This document shows positions 1-62,707 of a DNA stretch of 64,000 nucleotides, piece by piece. The stretch's first letter is position 1, and every line of letters starts with the position of its first letter. Origin of the DNA: Alviniconcha marisindica (taxonomy: Eukaryota; Mollusca; Gastropoda; Provannidae). The notes beneath the pieces were generated by a model. The model did no database searches. It saw only the letters and a program-made list of their open reading frames with translations, and was not told the DNA's origin. The stretch is taken from NCBI GenBank assembly GCA_018857735.1, contig JABMCL010000767.1, positions 40,001 through 104,000 of the forward strand, given 5' to 3'. Position numbers and translations under genes: made by a program.

Positions 1-84
1 TCTAAATTCAATCTCTGTGAAAAGAAGGCAACATTTTGCCTTCCATGAAAAGATATGCTGCAAAATGTAAGCTTCCCTGATATT

Positions 85-510
85 CAGTCTTCCTTGACAA
101 CTCACAGTCTTCCCTGACAAGTCATAATCTTCCCTGACAACTTACAGTCTTCACAGTCTTCCCTGACAACTCATAGTCTTCCCTAACAACTCATAGTCTT
201 CCCTGACAACTCATAGTCTTCCCTAACAACTCATAGTCTTCCCTGACAGCTCATAGTCTTCCCTAACAACTCATAGTCTTCCCTGACAACTCATAGGCTT
301 CCCTGACAACTCACAGTCTTCACAGTCTTCCCTGACAAGACATAGTCTTCCCTGACAACTTACAGTCTTCACAATCTTCCATGACAATTCATAGTCTTCC
401 ATAACAACTCAGTCTTTCCTGACAACTCATCGTTTTCCCTAGTAACTCTTATTCTTCCCTGACAACTCAGTCTTCTTTGACAGCTCACAGTCTTCCCTGA
501 CAATTCATAG
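85..510. repeat. 20-bp minisatellite in intron before exon 1
   Basis: About 20 imperfect copies of cttccctgacaactcatagt. The C/T-rich start ttccctgaca resembles the exon 1 acceptor cttcccctgacag at 1360-1370. Confidence 0.9.
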
Positions 511-631
511 TGTTCCATGACAATGTTTAATCTTTACTGGTGATGGTTTGTTGGTCCTGAAAATGCATATTTTATTCTTGGTGATGCTTAGTCATTTGTG
601 AGAACATTAATTAGTCTTCTCTGATATTGCT

Positions 632-917
632 TTTAGTCATTCCTGACAACACTTTGTCTTCCTTGGCATTGCTTAGTTGTCCCTGACAACACTTTGTCTT
701 CCTTGGCATTGCTTACTTGTTCTTTTCCTTGGCAGTATGTAGATGTTCCTGACAACAGTTTGTCTTCCTTGGCAATATATAGTTGTCCCTGACAACAGTT
801 TGTCTTCCTTGGCAATATATAGGTGTCCCTGACAACAGTTTGTCTTCCTTGGCAATACATAGTTGTCCCTGACAACAGTTTGTCTTCCTTGGCAATATAT
901 AGTTGTCCCTGACAACA
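632..917. repeat. 40-bp minisatellite
   Basis: About seven copies of a 40-bp unit including cttccttggcaatatatagt and tgtccctgacaacagtttgt. It shares the element tccctgacaac with the array before it, suggesting a common origin. Between 511 and 631 I see only degenerate remnants of the same motif. Confidence 0.9.
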
Positions 918-1079
918 CAGTAATTTAATTTTCCCTGATGATGGTCTGAGAACACTTAGTCTTTGCTCATAATGCTTAGTGGGGTCTCACAACGCTTCAT
1001 TTTCCCTGGTGATGTTTTAGTCATTCCTCATAACACTGTGCATGCTCTGAAAGTGCTTTGACATTCTTGACAACACAAC

Positions 1080-1360
1080 TCCCTGACGATGGTCAGTGGC
1101 CCCTGACCTCAATGCATCTTCCCTGATGGTGGTCAGTGACTTTTGACCACAATGCATCTTCCCTGATGATGGTCAGTAACTTTTGACCACAGTGCATCTT
1201 CCCTGATGATGGTCAGTGAATTTTGACCACAATGCATCTTCCCTGATGGTGGTCAGTGACTTTTGACCACAATGCATCTTCCTTGATGATGGTCAGTGAC
1301 ATTTGACCACAATGTATCTTCCCTGACAATGGTCAGTGACTTATTATCACAATGCACCTT
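1080..1360. repeat. 40-bp minisatellite ending at exon 1 acceptor
   Basis: Seven copies of a 40-bp unit including cttccctgatgatggtcagt and gacttttgaccacaatgcat. The last unit runs directly into the acceptor cttcccctgacag of exon 1. Bases 918-1079 hold related, degenerate sequence. Confidence 0.9.
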
Positions 1361-1370
1361 CCCCTGACAG

Positions 1371-51109
<49,739 letters not shown>

Positions 51110-52260
51110 TGGCCCCTCGGCTGGGGGGCCCCCCAACCCTGACCACCCAACCACAAACTGCCTCAACAACACACACACGTTTAAAAGCGACAACAACAGT
51201 AAAGTGACAGCGGTGATAAAGTTGACATCTGAATGCAGCGCTGGCTGAAAGAAGCTGGCTGAGGACGAAGTGAGGGCCGGTGGGGATGGTCCGAGGAGTG
51301 GTTTTGATTTTCACACCTGATGAAGTCAGTCATTCTTTGGTCCACATCTCCTACAAGTTTGTCAAAATGGTTAGTTTCTGGCATGCTGTAATCAGGCAAT
51401 ATTGAATCTACCAAGACAGCTAAATTTAAAAAAATGGCCTATACTTTTCTTCAATTTCCAACTGCTGAGGGTTATTTCACCTGCACAGCCAGAAGCACAC
51501 AGGGGACGAGGATAGACTTTCCATCAGCCTCCCAGGAACCAGACTTTGAGTTCCCGTATTTGTGAGACTGGAAAGCATAGCACAGCACTGAAAAAAGTCT
51601 TCATGCAAACATTTTGAATTACCAGTTGAAGTACTTATTATACTAAGCATTTTAAGTAGCTATTAAAATGTTTATATTGCTTACCAGCTGTTGATGTTTT
51701 GTTTGATATGCTTTCTAATTCCAAACATTTCCCTTCTAGTTTCATGGGGTTGTTTGTTTGTTTGTTTGTTTGTTTGAACGAGTTGTAGCTGTCATTATTT
51801 TATGAATTCACAACTTTGTTTGTCCACATTCCTTTCCTATCTTTGTTCCACATTCCTTTCCTATCTTTGTTTGTCCACATTCCTTTCCCATCTTTGTTTG
51901 TCCACATTCCTTTCCCATCTTTGTTTGTCAACATTCCTTTCCTATCTTTGTCATCATTCCTATCTTTGTCAACATTCCTTTCCTATCTTTGTCAACATAC
52001 CTTTCCTCTTATCATTCCTCTTTGTATTTACATATTATTTTTTGTTCCTTCTTTACTGAGCTTCAAGTTTTTTGTTTGTTTCTCTGGGCTTATTCTGTAA
52101 ATGATGGCGGTATAACAGGAACGCTGCACAGAAAGTCTGTGAGAGGGTGCATCGTATGCTTTTGTAGAACATAAATTACATATTTTATATGAGTCTGTGG
52201 TAAGAGTTCATTCCGTCCAGCGTGTTTTCATGAATAAATGAATGTTTTGGAGTCACTGAA
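51110..52260 (+). other. CFAP74: CFAP74 3' UTR (predicted)
   Basis: AT-richer, non-repetitive DNA follows the stop codon. It contains a possible weak signal ATTAAA at 51662, a TTTG run near 51747-51775, and a short array at 51820-52010 with the unit attcctttcctatctttgtt. The end is inferred from the AATAAA at 52233 followed by a GT run. No transcript evidence is available. Confidence 0.65.
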
Positions 52261-52278
52261 CCATGTTGCATAAATCAG

Positions 52279-52330
<52 letters not shown>
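52233..52330 (+). terminator. Polyadenylation signal with GT-rich downstream element
   Basis: AATAAA lies at 52233-52238 inside tgaataaatgaatg. A perfect GT run at about 52279-52326 supplies a downstream GU-rich element 40 bases later. Cleavage would fall near 52250-52265. The spacing is canonical for an animal mRNA, but the GT run could be a coincidental microsatellite. Confidence 0.6.
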
Positions 52331-52556
52331 GGGAGACATCATGGGGCTAAATGTATGTTAAATGTCCCAGTGCTCACAAGTTCAAGGGCATTTTGTTTTT
52401 GTTTTACACATGTGTACTGATTTTATTCACTATGTGCAAGCACATAATCTGTTGTTTTGGCTGCATGTAAATTGGAAACACACACACACCTATAACAGCA
52501 GACTGTTGGTCTGTTTGACTGCATGGACCTGTAGACAGTAGGAGCACTGATACTGT

Positions 52557-52561
52557 GATTC

Positions 52562-52628
<67 letters not shown>

Positions 52629-52680
52629 GTCTTCTCTCTCTCTCTCTCTCTCTCCTCCTCCTCCCTCTCTCTTTTCTCTT

Positions 52681-52746
<66 letters not shown>

Positions 52747-52750
52747 CCTC
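52557..52750. repeat. CTGT/CT simple repeat
   Basis: (CTGT)n followed by (CT)n, just beyond the predicted 3' end of CFAP74. Confidence 0.96.
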
Positions 52751-52964
52751 CCAGCACAACTTTCATCCCATTTCCAATGTCCTGCTGACAACAGAGATGC
52801 ATAATCGACTTTTATTGATTTGAAAAATACTCCATGAATATATGGATGATTCTTGCCATGATTCACATCTGTGAACACTGACACACAAGAGAAAACCGCA
52901 GACCTTATTTAATCTTATTATCACAATTATTTACAATCGCACTTTTGTGTATGTGAAAATTGTA

Positions 52965-53150
52965 ACTGCTAGAGACAGCAACGTAGAGCAATGGCAAGTT
53001 AACCACTAGAGACGGCAACGTAGAGCAATGTCAAGTTAACCGTTAGAGAGGGCAACATGTAGCAATGTCAAGTTAACTGCTAGAGACAGCAACGTAGAGC
53101 AATGGCAAGTTAACCACTGGAGATGGCAACATACAGCAATGGCAAGTTAT
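52965..53150. repeat. About 37-bp minisatellite
   Basis: Five copies of gctagagacagcaacgtaga plus gcaatggcaagttaacc. Confidence 0.93.
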
Positions 53151-53990
53151 GAACAGCCTTCTGAGTCCATGGTGTTGGTCTTCACCTTCTTTCCCCAACA
53201 GGCACAATGCAGTGTGTCTATAGACAGCTCTGGCCTCCATTTTCTATAATCCATCCAGTTTGGGTTTCTCCATCTTAAACATCTTTCCTCTTTAGTTTTG
53301 ATTTTGGGGTGTTCAATTTCTAATCCTGCTGCACAGTAAAAAAAAGGCCACTCTGAACCACAGCTGTGGTCCATGTTGGCCACCATGCTCCTCGCAGCCT
53401 GGCTACCTTCAGTAAAAAATGTATAAAAACCCAACCAGACCCCATTACTTTCAGGCTCCATCCTGATATTGTACCCCCCCCCCCCAACCCCCCACCCCCC
53501 ATCTTCATAAGCAATCTGGCCATCCTGTGAACAAGGGTAACGTGAGGTATTCATTCCCTTGTGTGTTTACTGCAGGCAGAGTGCTGTACATATTGCATGG
53601 ACATGGACGTCTTCACAAATTGCATGCTGCCAAATGTGACCCCAAGTTTTAAAGAGTATACAAAACAAGAATGTAAATATGCAAAAGCAAGAAACGTTCA
53701 CAATGATTAAAACCTCCAGTTGTATGTAGACTCTCATGACCTAAGAAATAAGCAGCTATAAAAACCAAAACTGGTACAAACGGACACAGACCAACTGTGG
53801 CCCACTATTATCCAACAAAGTTTGGACAATTCAACTCACCCCCCCCCCCCCCCCAACCCAGCCCACCAAGCAAAATCAACAACAAACTATGTCCAACTTT
53901 TGACGACTCCAGAAATGCATAATATTCTCTCTTGAATATTTGCACAGTAAGTAAAACTTTGATTGTGTGATCTTGGCTACAACATGCATG
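53151..53990. other. Unique intergenic sequence
   Basis: No coding exon or RNA gene is seen. Poly-C runs lie at about 53476 and 53840. AT-rich. Confidence 0.55.
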
Positions 53991-53994
53991 CAAG

Positions 53995-54160
53995 GCCTGT
54001 AAAACAATTTGAAGACTGTCAAAGAGACCACACTGAAAATAAACATTCAGTGTCACGTGCACTGACACTTGCATGACCATGAAACCAATTTGAAGACTGT
54101 CAAAGAGACCACACCGAAAATACAACTTTCAGTGTAACGTGCACTGACATGACACTGTGT
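53995..54160. repeat. Tandem duplication, two copies of about 85 bp
   Basis: Two copies of caatttgaagactgtcaaag, agaccacactgaaaata and ttcagtgtcacgtgcactga lie side by side. Confidence 0.9.
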
Positions 54161-55000
54161 GACTGAAATCAGGCGAAGGCTCAACAACTGAAAAAAGAAG
54201 AAAAGAGCTGAGTTTCATATGTGGCTATCGTCATGCAATGTTTGGCAGATTTCACTGAAACAGCATCCAAGAAACCCCTGTGTTAGGGTTTTCACTGCGC
54301 CCAGTTCACATCCATTACTTAACCCTTGAATTAACAAGCCATGATTAGCAAGTGCGTGGTGGATGTCACCACAGTTTGAACTCCATCAGACAGAGAAAAA
54401 GATGCCGTATGTGTATGCTTTCAACACTGCCATAACCTTGAGAAGCAGTCGAGTTCATTTAAACCGGAATGTACAGGTTAGTAACTGGATTTTAACGTCC
54501 TATCAGAATGTACAGGTAATTACACAGATCAGCCTGCATGATCTAAAAGACCTCACCTTGATGAAGGCCCCAAAACTCCAGTGTTAAGTTTTTGACACAG
54601 GGAGCACCAGTAGGTGAACACTGATCACTGTTGCTGATTTTTCACACCAGCCAAAGACCCAAAACTCCCACTGACTTTCAAAATGAAACTCCGCTAAAAC
54701 ATCTTTCTATTATTTCAATGGGGCTGGTCTATGTGTGTAGGCACAAGTACATTTTACATAGCAGCAAATCAACATAAACAGAGGCAAAACGGGATTGTAT
54801 CAGTGACTTCCGGAAGCAAAGGGTTAATGATGTTCCGACTTGCTGACTTGCACTCACAAAGACTGCTATGAAGAACAGAACCCAGAGAGAGCTAGAACAC
54901 GGCCACATTAATTTAGTGAATCAGCGAGCGATCAGTCGCCATATTTTAATTTACAATGATCACACTAAGGAACAGTTCTAACGGGTTTTGCGTCCACAAT
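54161..55000. other. Unique intergenic sequence
   Basis: No gene or array is recognised, only a short repeat of ggaatgtacaggtta/gaatgtacaggtaat near 54470 and 54510. Confidence 0.55.
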
Positions 55001-55009
55001 ACACTGGCC

Positions 55010-55580
55010 TTTTACTGACAGTCGCCAATCACAATACATAGGCCTTTCTCTGACAGTCGCCATCTGCCCTTTTTCTGACAGTCGCCAATCACAACACATA
55101 GGCCTTTCTCTGACAGTCACCATCTGGCCTTTTACTGACAGTCACCAATCACAATACATTGGCCTCTACTGACAGTCACCAATTCCAATACATTGGCCTT
55201 TTACTGACAGTCACCAATTCCAATACATTGACCTTTTACTGACAGTCACCAAACATGACACAGTGGCCTTTTACTGACAGTCACCAATTCCAATATATTG
55301 ACCTTTTACTGACAGTCACCAAACATGTCACAGTGGCCTTTTACTGACAGTCACCAGTTCCAATACACTGGCCTTTTACTGACAGTCACCAAACATGACA
55401 TAGTGGCCTTTTACCAAATATGACACAGTGGCCTTTTACTGACAGTCACCAATCCCAAATCACTGATCCCAGTACACCGATCATCTACTGATGGTCACCA
55501 ATCCCAATACATTGATCTTTTACTGATGGTCACCAATCCCAATACTTTGATCTTTTACTGATGGTCACCGATTCCAGTGG
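55010..55580. repeat. About 35-bp minisatellite
   Basis: About 15 copies of ggccttttactgacagtcac plus caattccaatacatt. A late subgroup has tgatcttttactgatggtcacc. Confidence 0.94.
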
Positions 55581-55859
55581 AAAGTATTTCTGTCAGTCCA
55601 GCTTTGGCAATACTGCCTCTACTGATATGTCAGCAATTACAACAGAGTATACCAGATTTACGTGTGCCACAGACCGTATCATACACCAGATTTACATATG
55701 CCACAGTATCACCAACAAAAATATCACTGTCAGTCTTTAATTTAGTGACAAGCCAACAATTGCAATGGAATGCCAAATGCCACTGTGCAATGTTTAGTAG
55801 TGTCCTATGGCAGGAGTGGCCAAAGAATTTTCTTCTCTAGGGTTAACTTTCTGCTGACT

Positions 55860-56225
55860 CATTTCAATATCCGTTCCACCCCCGTGTTGCTGCAGTAGCA
55901 TGTAAAAGATCCTGCTCATTCTGCAAAAAGTGCAGGTGGCAGGTTACAGCTAAATACACATGCACAAATATGTGCCCTCGTCTGTCGCTTGAAATGAAGT
56001 GACACAATAAACTAGTGCATGGTTGTATGGTGTACACATAATGTGCGTTGAGATGGCAGCAGTTCTACATGGCACCAGCCATGTAACAACTAAACAGCAC
56101 TTCAACCACTTCAGTGGACATTCAAAATGCGCTGTGTAAAACTCACTCACTCATCAGAGTCACATACAACTAGAGGGCAGTGGGTCTTCTCGCAAGCAGA
56201 GAACAGCGCTGTAGTAGCCATTGGG
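55860..56225 (+). mobile_element. Dispersed repeat family B, copy 3
   Basis: It contains gtagcatgtaaaagatcctg, gtggcaggttacagctaaat, actagtgcatggttgtatgg and catggcaccagccatgtaac, in the same order as copy 1 at 7985-8333. The 3' end (gcagagaacagcgctgtagt) is more diverged. Confidence 0.75.
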
Positions 56226-57115
56226 AAGCACTTACGGCTCGTCTCAAAATGAGGTGCTTGACAAGTGTTATACAAAAATTAAAAAAATGTCAGCAATGGA
56301 ATATCCTAGAAGCCAGGCCATAAACTTGTGTATGGCTGGTAATGTCAGAATTGCTTTATACAATCATTACGGCGGAGTGCCACACACTATTGCAAACAAA
56401 CTAATCACTGTTACAGTTATAAGCTACACATAAGGCATGGCATCATGTCATCTGGAATGTCTGAAAGTGTTGGCAGGACATGCCAAAACCTCTGGTTTAG
56501 AAATGAGCACACATTGGCATAGCTTATGACTCATTTACATGCTGCAAACACATAAACCACCTTTGATATGTGTAAATATGCAACCCTCTGCATGTAAACA
56601 CATGACACTGATAGTGTACAAATATGTATACTGGCTTTAATAGATATGTAAACAGGTAAACACTCTCATAGTGTTGAAATATGCATAATGGCTTTAATAT
56701 ATATTAATACGTAAACATGCGACATTCTGATAGCATAGAAATATGCATATCGATCGGCTTTTACGTAAACATGTAAGACTCAGTGTAGCACTATATGTAC
56801 TGTGTAGGTTTGATATGTGTAAACATGAAACAGTAAGGTGGTTCAGCCATAGATGTAACAGCTTTGATGTGTGTAAGCATGTAACACACAGTGTAGCACT
56901 ATCAATACTGGGTTTGATATGTATAAACATGTAACAGTCAGGTGGTGTAGCCATAGACTTATTGGCTCTGATATCACTGCAAACATGTAACATGAGCAGG
57001 TGTCAGAAATCTGAAACAAAGTGGAACGGTATTCACAGAACACATAATAATACATAGTCTGATCACAACTAGTCAAATACAAACAATAAACCAAAGTCAC
57101 CATAAAATAGTATTT
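56226..57115. other. AT-rich intergenic sequence with weak repeats
   Basis: Irregular repeats of tttgatatgtgtaaacatg-like motifs run through 56540-56990 at a loose spacing of about 60 bp. No gene recognised. Confidence 0.55.
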
Positions 57116-57730
57116 TCACACCAGGAAATCACCAGGAAATAAAACTTTCACACCAGAAAATAACACCTTCACACCAAGAAATTGCCAGAAGATACCACTT
57201 TCACATCAGAAAATCACCAGAAAATAACACGGTCATGACAATAAATCGCCCAAAAGTTACGCTCACACCATGAAGAAGAAATCACCATAAAACTAACACT
57301 TTCTCACCAGTAAGTCACCATAAAACTAACACTTTCACACCAGTAAGTCACCATAAAACTAACACTTTCACACCGGTAAGTCACCATAAAACACTTTCAC
57401 ACCAGTAAGTCACCATAAAACTAACACTTTCACACCAGTAAGTCACCATAAAACTAACACTTTCACACCAGTAAGTCACCATAAAACTAACACTTTCTCA
57501 CCAGTAAGTCACCATAAAACTAACACTTTCTCACCAGTAAGTCACCATAAAACTAACACTTTCACACCAGTAAGTCACCATAAAACTAACACTTTCACAC
57601 CAGTAAATCACCATAAAACTAACACTTCCACACCAGAAAATCACCAGAAAAGTTATAACACTGACACATCAGGAAATCACCATAAAACTAACACTTTCAC
57701 ACCAGTTTCACACCAGGAAATCACAGTGAC
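57116..57730. repeat. 33-bp minisatellite
   Basis: About 18 copies of accagtaagtcaccataaaa plus ctaacactttcac. Units contain cag|taagtcac, not a GT donor, on this strand. Confidence 0.95.
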
Positions 57731-58095
57731 CAATGTCAACTTTCACAACAGCCACAGGTAAATGTTGCCGGCATCTGATACAAGCTTACAACTATGATTT
57801 CAGTCCAAGGAGACCACAGGTCAGGAGAATGCTGTCCCTCCCCAGCAGCCTGTTCGGGGAGCGTGAGACAGCAGACAGACAGACACTGAAGCTGCAAATC
57901 TCATCTGTTGTGTATCTTCATATCACGCTGTACATCTTCTTCCGTCTTACAGTGTCTAACTCGACAGATTGAAGACTTTGACACTTTCAGTGCACGCTGG
58001 CTTACTTCGCATTTCCACGATTCACCCAAACACTGACATGGACTGCAGGATCTCTAACGTGTGTACCTGATCTTTTCGCATGTGGATACACATGG
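57731..58095. other. Short unique stretch
   Basis: An open frame of 79 codons (57733-57972) is present, but it has no recognised domain and starts inside array-derived sequence. I do not call it a gene. Confidence 0.45.
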
Positions 58096-58660
58096 GGGAC
58101 CTTGGTTCATCGACTCACCTGAAGGACTTATCTGTTGTAAGACTTCCTGTGGCTGGTTTATAGACTCACCTGAAGGACTTATCTGTTGTAAGACTTCCTG
58201 TGGATGGTTTATAGACTCACCTGAAGGACTTATCTGTTGTAAGACTTCCTGTGGCTGGTTTATAGACTCACCTGAAGGACTTATTTGTTGTTCACAACTT
58301 CCTGTGGCTGCTTTATAGACTCACCTGAAGGACTTATGTGTTGTTCACAACTTCCCATGGCTGGTTTATAGACTCACCTGAAGGACTTATCTGTTGTAAG
58401 ACTTCCTGTGGCTGGTTTATAGACTCACCTGAAGGACTTATCTGTTGTAAGACTTCCTGTGGCTGGTTTATAGACTCACCTGAAGGGTCTATCTGTTGTA
58501 AGACTTCCTGTGGCTGGTTTATAGACTCACCTGAAGGACTTATCTGTTGTAAGACTTCCTGTGGCTGGTTTATAGACTCACCTGAAGGACTTATCTGTTG
58601 TAAGACTTCCTGTGGCTGGTTTATAGACTCATCTGAAGGGCCTATCTGTTGTGAGGCTTC
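58096..58660. repeat. 51-bp minisatellite with period of 17 codons
   Basis: Eleven copies of tggtttatagactcacctga, aggacttatctgttgtaaga and cttcctgtggc. Frames stay open on both strands because 51 is a multiple of three. Confidence 0.95.
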
Positions 58661-58742
58661 CGGTGGCTCCAATGGTAGTGTTGGATCCAAAAGTGAGGTG
58701 GGATACTGGTGGTGGTTTCATTCCACTGTGTGGCAAAGGATC

Positions 58743-58935
58743 TTTCTCACAATGTCAACTTTCAGGGTAGACTATTATGGTGTTCGTACAGTCACGTGCA
58801 ACCGTATGCATCGCCACTGGTGCGCACCGTAAAAATCCCAAACACCGGCAACCATACCATTGTTTGGACACAGGAAAATACAACACACACTGATAGGAAT
58901 GGAATGGGTAGCACTGTTCTTGCAGCTGATGCAAC
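58743..58935 (+). mobile_element. SINE family A, copy 3 (body only, diverged)
   Basis: Contains caatgtcaactttcagggta, caccgtaaaaatcccaaaca and aaccataccattgtttggac, matching the body of the copy at 49757-50062. No tRNA head is present; the 51-bp array lies where it would be. Confidence 0.75.
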
Positions 58936-58964
58936 TTTACAGACATTCCTTGTGGCCTGGAGTT

Positions 58965-59570
58965 CATCTTACAGTGAGACTATAAACTCCTTCATCTTAC
59001 AGTGAGACTATAAAATCCTTCCTTCATCTTACAGTGAGACTATAAAATCCTTCCTTCATCTTACAGCGAGACTATAAAATCCTTCCTTCATCTTACAGCG
59101 AGACTATAAAATCCTTCCTTCATCTTACAGCGAGACTATAAAATCCTTCCTTCATCTTACAGCAAGACTATAAAATCCTTCCTTCATCTTACAGCGAGAC
59201 TATAAAATCCTTCCTTCATCTTACAGCAAGACTATAAAATCCTTCCTTCATCTTACAATGAGACTATAAAATCCTTCCTCTTACAGCGAGACTATAAAAT
59301 CCTTCCTCTTACAGCGAGACTATAAAATCCTTCATTTGACAGTGAGACTATAAAATCCTTCATTTGACAGTGAGAGTGAGACTATCTTACAGTGAGACTA
59401 TAAAATCCTTCATCTTACTGTGAGACTATAAAATCCTTCATCTTACAGCGAGACTATCAAATCCTTCATCTTACAGCGAGACAATAAAATCCTTCATCTT
59501 ACAGTGGGACTATAAAATCCTTCACCTTACAGTGGGACTATAAAATCCTAAGTGTCTAAAACCCCAGTAA
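58965..59570. repeat. About 32-bp minisatellite
   Basis: About 18 copies of gagactataaaatccttcct plus tcatcttacagc, with one-step deletions. Decayed long units continue to about 59780. Confidence 0.94.
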
Positions 59571-59779
59571 CTTTTACAGACATTCCTTGTGACCTGGAGT
59601 TCATCTTACAGTAAAACTATAAAATCCTGTCTAAAACCCCTGCCACTTTACAAACATACCATGTGGCCTAGAGTTCATCTTATAATGAGACCAGAAAATC
59701 CTGTGTCTAAACCCCCTGCAACGTCTGAAGACATTCCGTGTGACCTGGAGTTCATCCTACCATAAGATGAAAGTCCTGT

Positions 59780-60690
59780 AAGTTACGCCTTTGCATTTTG
59801 CTGCAATGGACAAAAGTTACTGGGCAAAAAGAATCAGAAAACCAAACATTCGATGTACAACAATGCTTTATAGTGAGTGTGTAAAATCAGACGCAGAGCA
59901 ATTTAAAATGTTCCCAGCAAAAGTGAATGGACCTCCACTTGAAATGACAAATTCTCAAATGAACAAAAGAAATTACACACAAACAGTCAGCAAAACAAAT
60001 CAATGTAAATAATATGTCAGTAAAGGCCAAACAGCAATCAATATATTACACAGGTCTGCAATAGGTCAAAGGTCAAAGGCAACTCTGGGTCAGTCAATAA
60101 AAGTCTACTCACATCGAGACAGAATCTCATCTGTTGTTTCAAAACGGAATTGAAACACTGAGAATTTAGTGCATAATATACACAAAAAGGACATTTACGT
60201 TCGACAGATAAACTGAACAGCACAACTAACTGAACATTTGTTTTCTTCTGAAAGTAAACATGTGAACTAAACCTCAACATGAAATGACATTTCATTCACC
60301 GTTCTCCATGGAATGTATTACATAGCGCTAATGTCAGGAGTTCCTGGGCCATATGAGTTTGGTTTTGTCAGTACGTGGTTTCTGAAGGAACATTGCACTA
60401 AAGCATATTAGTAATTATTACACAACACTAACAGAACATATTGCAGCAACACTAAACCATAATTATGTTAAATAACCAACAGAACATCTCGCAACCATAT
60501 TCAACCATGCTGAATAACTAATAGAACATCCTGCAACTACACTAAACTATGTTGAATAGCTAACAGAACATCTCGCAAGAGCGCTAAATAATTCCACCAA
60601 ATTATGTGGCTCTAAAACAACATGGATTTTGCAATGCAACACAAAATCACGTGTCCTTCAAACAATATCTTGCCACAAAAGCAAATCCTT
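59780..60690. other. AT-rich intergenic sequence
   Basis: No gene recognised. A loose repeat of gaacatctcgcaa/ctaacagaacat occurs at 60430-60580. Confidence 0.55.
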
Positions 60691-60694
60691 CAAA

Positions 60695-61015
60695 TCTAAC
60701 ATTGCATAATGGTCTTATAAAACAAATTTAACACTGCATAATGATCTAGTAACACATATCAAACACTGCATAATGATCTAGTAACACAAATCCAACACAG
60801 CATAATGATCTTGTCAAACATATCTAACACTGCATAATGATCTAGTAACACAAATCTAACACAGCATAACGATCTTGTAATATAAACATAACGGTGCATA
60901 ATTATCTTGTAATATAAACATAATGGTTCATAATTATCTTGTCAAACACAGCAAACAGTGCATAATGGTCTTGTCAAACACAGCAAACAGTGCATAATGG
61001 TCTTGTCAAACACAG
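60695..61015. repeat. About 32-bp minisatellite
   Basis: About ten degenerate copies of gcataatgatctagtaacac plus aaatctaacact, then gtcaaacacagcaaacagt variants. Confidence 0.9.
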
Positions 61016-61117
61016 CACAGTTAAAAGCTCTGAAAAAGGGGTATAACTCACATGACCTCCAGCTGTCAGCAAGAACTATAACCCTGATTTCAGTGTAAAG
61101 GAATCCAGTACACACTG

Positions 61118-61340
61118 ACATTACATCAGACATGTTGGTACCATCCACTTTGCACTGCTGGACATTACATCAGACATGTTGGTACCATCCACTTTGCACT
61201 GCTGGACATTACATCAGACATGTTGGTACCATCCACTTTGCACTGCTGGTCATTACATCAGACATGTTGGTACCATCCACTCTGCACTGCTGGACATTAC
61301 ATCAGACATGTTGGTACCATCCACTTTGCACTGCTGGACA
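61118..61340. repeat. 44-bp minisatellite
   Basis: Five near-perfect copies of gacattacatcagacatgtt, ggtaccatccactttgcact and gctg. Confidence 0.96.
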
Positions 61341-62310
61341 GTCGTCCAATTTGTGTCTTCATCATCATATGGGTAAATTTAGACTGCCATCGGATGCTGC
61401 TGCAGTACCTCCAAAAATGGACCCACTGTTTTCTCTACCACAGAATGGTTACACAAGTTAGAGCTGACAAGTTTGCATTGGAATCTGGATCTGCACTCTG
61501 TAAGGGAGCATTCATGTTGACACAGGCACAGGACGAATCAGCATCCCACTCCCAGAAAGAAATACTGTATGAAAGTCAGAAAGTGCATGTGCTTGCACAA
61601 ACATCAAACAAATTGCAAAGATCTAATTTTAGCTATTGTAAAAATACCTTATCCTCATTTGCTGATGAGTCTCTCTGTTAGAGCAGCTCATATGCTGGCA
61701 TTGCACGCACGTGTGTGAAACACACACACACACACACACACACACAGGCACACATGCATGCACTCACACATGCACACACACACACACCATGCTTTCTCCA
61801 CCATAATAATTTGGCGCTGAATTGAAACCACACACTGCACGCATATCTACAATACAGGATCATGAGCTTTTGTTGTAAATTATCTGCCTGTAATCAGCAT
61901 CGAACATTAGCGACTGAATCCTGTGCACTTTTTGTGTACCATCCCGGTCAGCCGCATGCTTGCAAATCTATGTAACAATTAACACAGGAACCAGTTGCAG
62001 TCAGGACCACAACAACCACAGCAAAATGGTTTCAACGAATCCGTAACATGATATGTATAATGCAAGCCATCGCTAAGACTGTTAATGAAAGCACTTGATG
62101 GTTGATGAGACAAAAGGGAAAAGCAATTAATAAAGTTATTTTTTCTTGCAACAAGATATGGACAGAGACCCTAATAAAGACAATGTAACGTTTTGCGACA
62201 ACTGTCTGCAGTGAACTCAATTGCTAAAAGAGCATTTCAATCCTGATTACACAGTTCCCTTGTGTTTTTCAACAGCCTTCGAAAGCCATTAATATGTAGG
62301 GAAAAAAAAT
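61341..62310. other. Unique intergenic sequence with CA microsatellite
   Basis: A (CA)n tract with cacatgcatgcactcac lies at 61718-61788. The rest is AT-rich. A short frame near 61365-61460 looks mildly codon-like but shows no domain. Confidence 0.5.
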
Positions 62311-62317
62311 CCCATAT

Positions 62318-62372
62318 GACAAGTATTTCATGAACAAGTATTTCATGAACAAGTATTTCATGAACAAGAACT
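62318..62372. repeat. 16-bp array, three to four copies
   Basis: Copies of gaacaagtatttcat. Confidence 0.92.
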
Positions 62373-62704
62373 TGCTGAACAAGGCAAACTATGATGACCA
62401 TCTGACTTTTTTTCTGCTACTTTTCCATTTCTTTTTAAACAAATCTCAGTATTCCCACAATGTCCAGTGAACTTCTAAAAAAATATATACACAATATACG
62501 TGTAATTGCAATATACATAAGGCATGAGTCATACATTGACTTCATACTAGGCAATGTCAAGGCCAAAATAAAATGTGACCAAAAAATGCAACCCAAGGAG
62601 CCACTAACTTTAACAACCACAAGCACTGATGTCTATTTTTCACAATAACCCAATACCCCACCATCTTTGTTTGATAACTGCAAGGACTGGTGTCTATTTT
62701 TTAC
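62373..62704. other. AT-rich unique sequence
   Basis: No gene or array recognised, apart from a short duplicated actgatgtctattttt-type motif near 62623 and 62688. Confidence 0.55.
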
Positions 62705-62707
62705 AGC

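Noticed and set aside
52404..52884. Minus-strand Arg/Glu-rich frames
   Set aside because: Translated CT/CTGT simple repeat.
57733..57972. A 79-codon open frame as a small gene
   Set aside because: No domain, no splice context or promoter, and its start is in array-derived sequence.
61220..61681. A 153-codon open frame
   Set aside because: The first third is the 44-bp array; the remainder has no recognisable domain and no conserved features.
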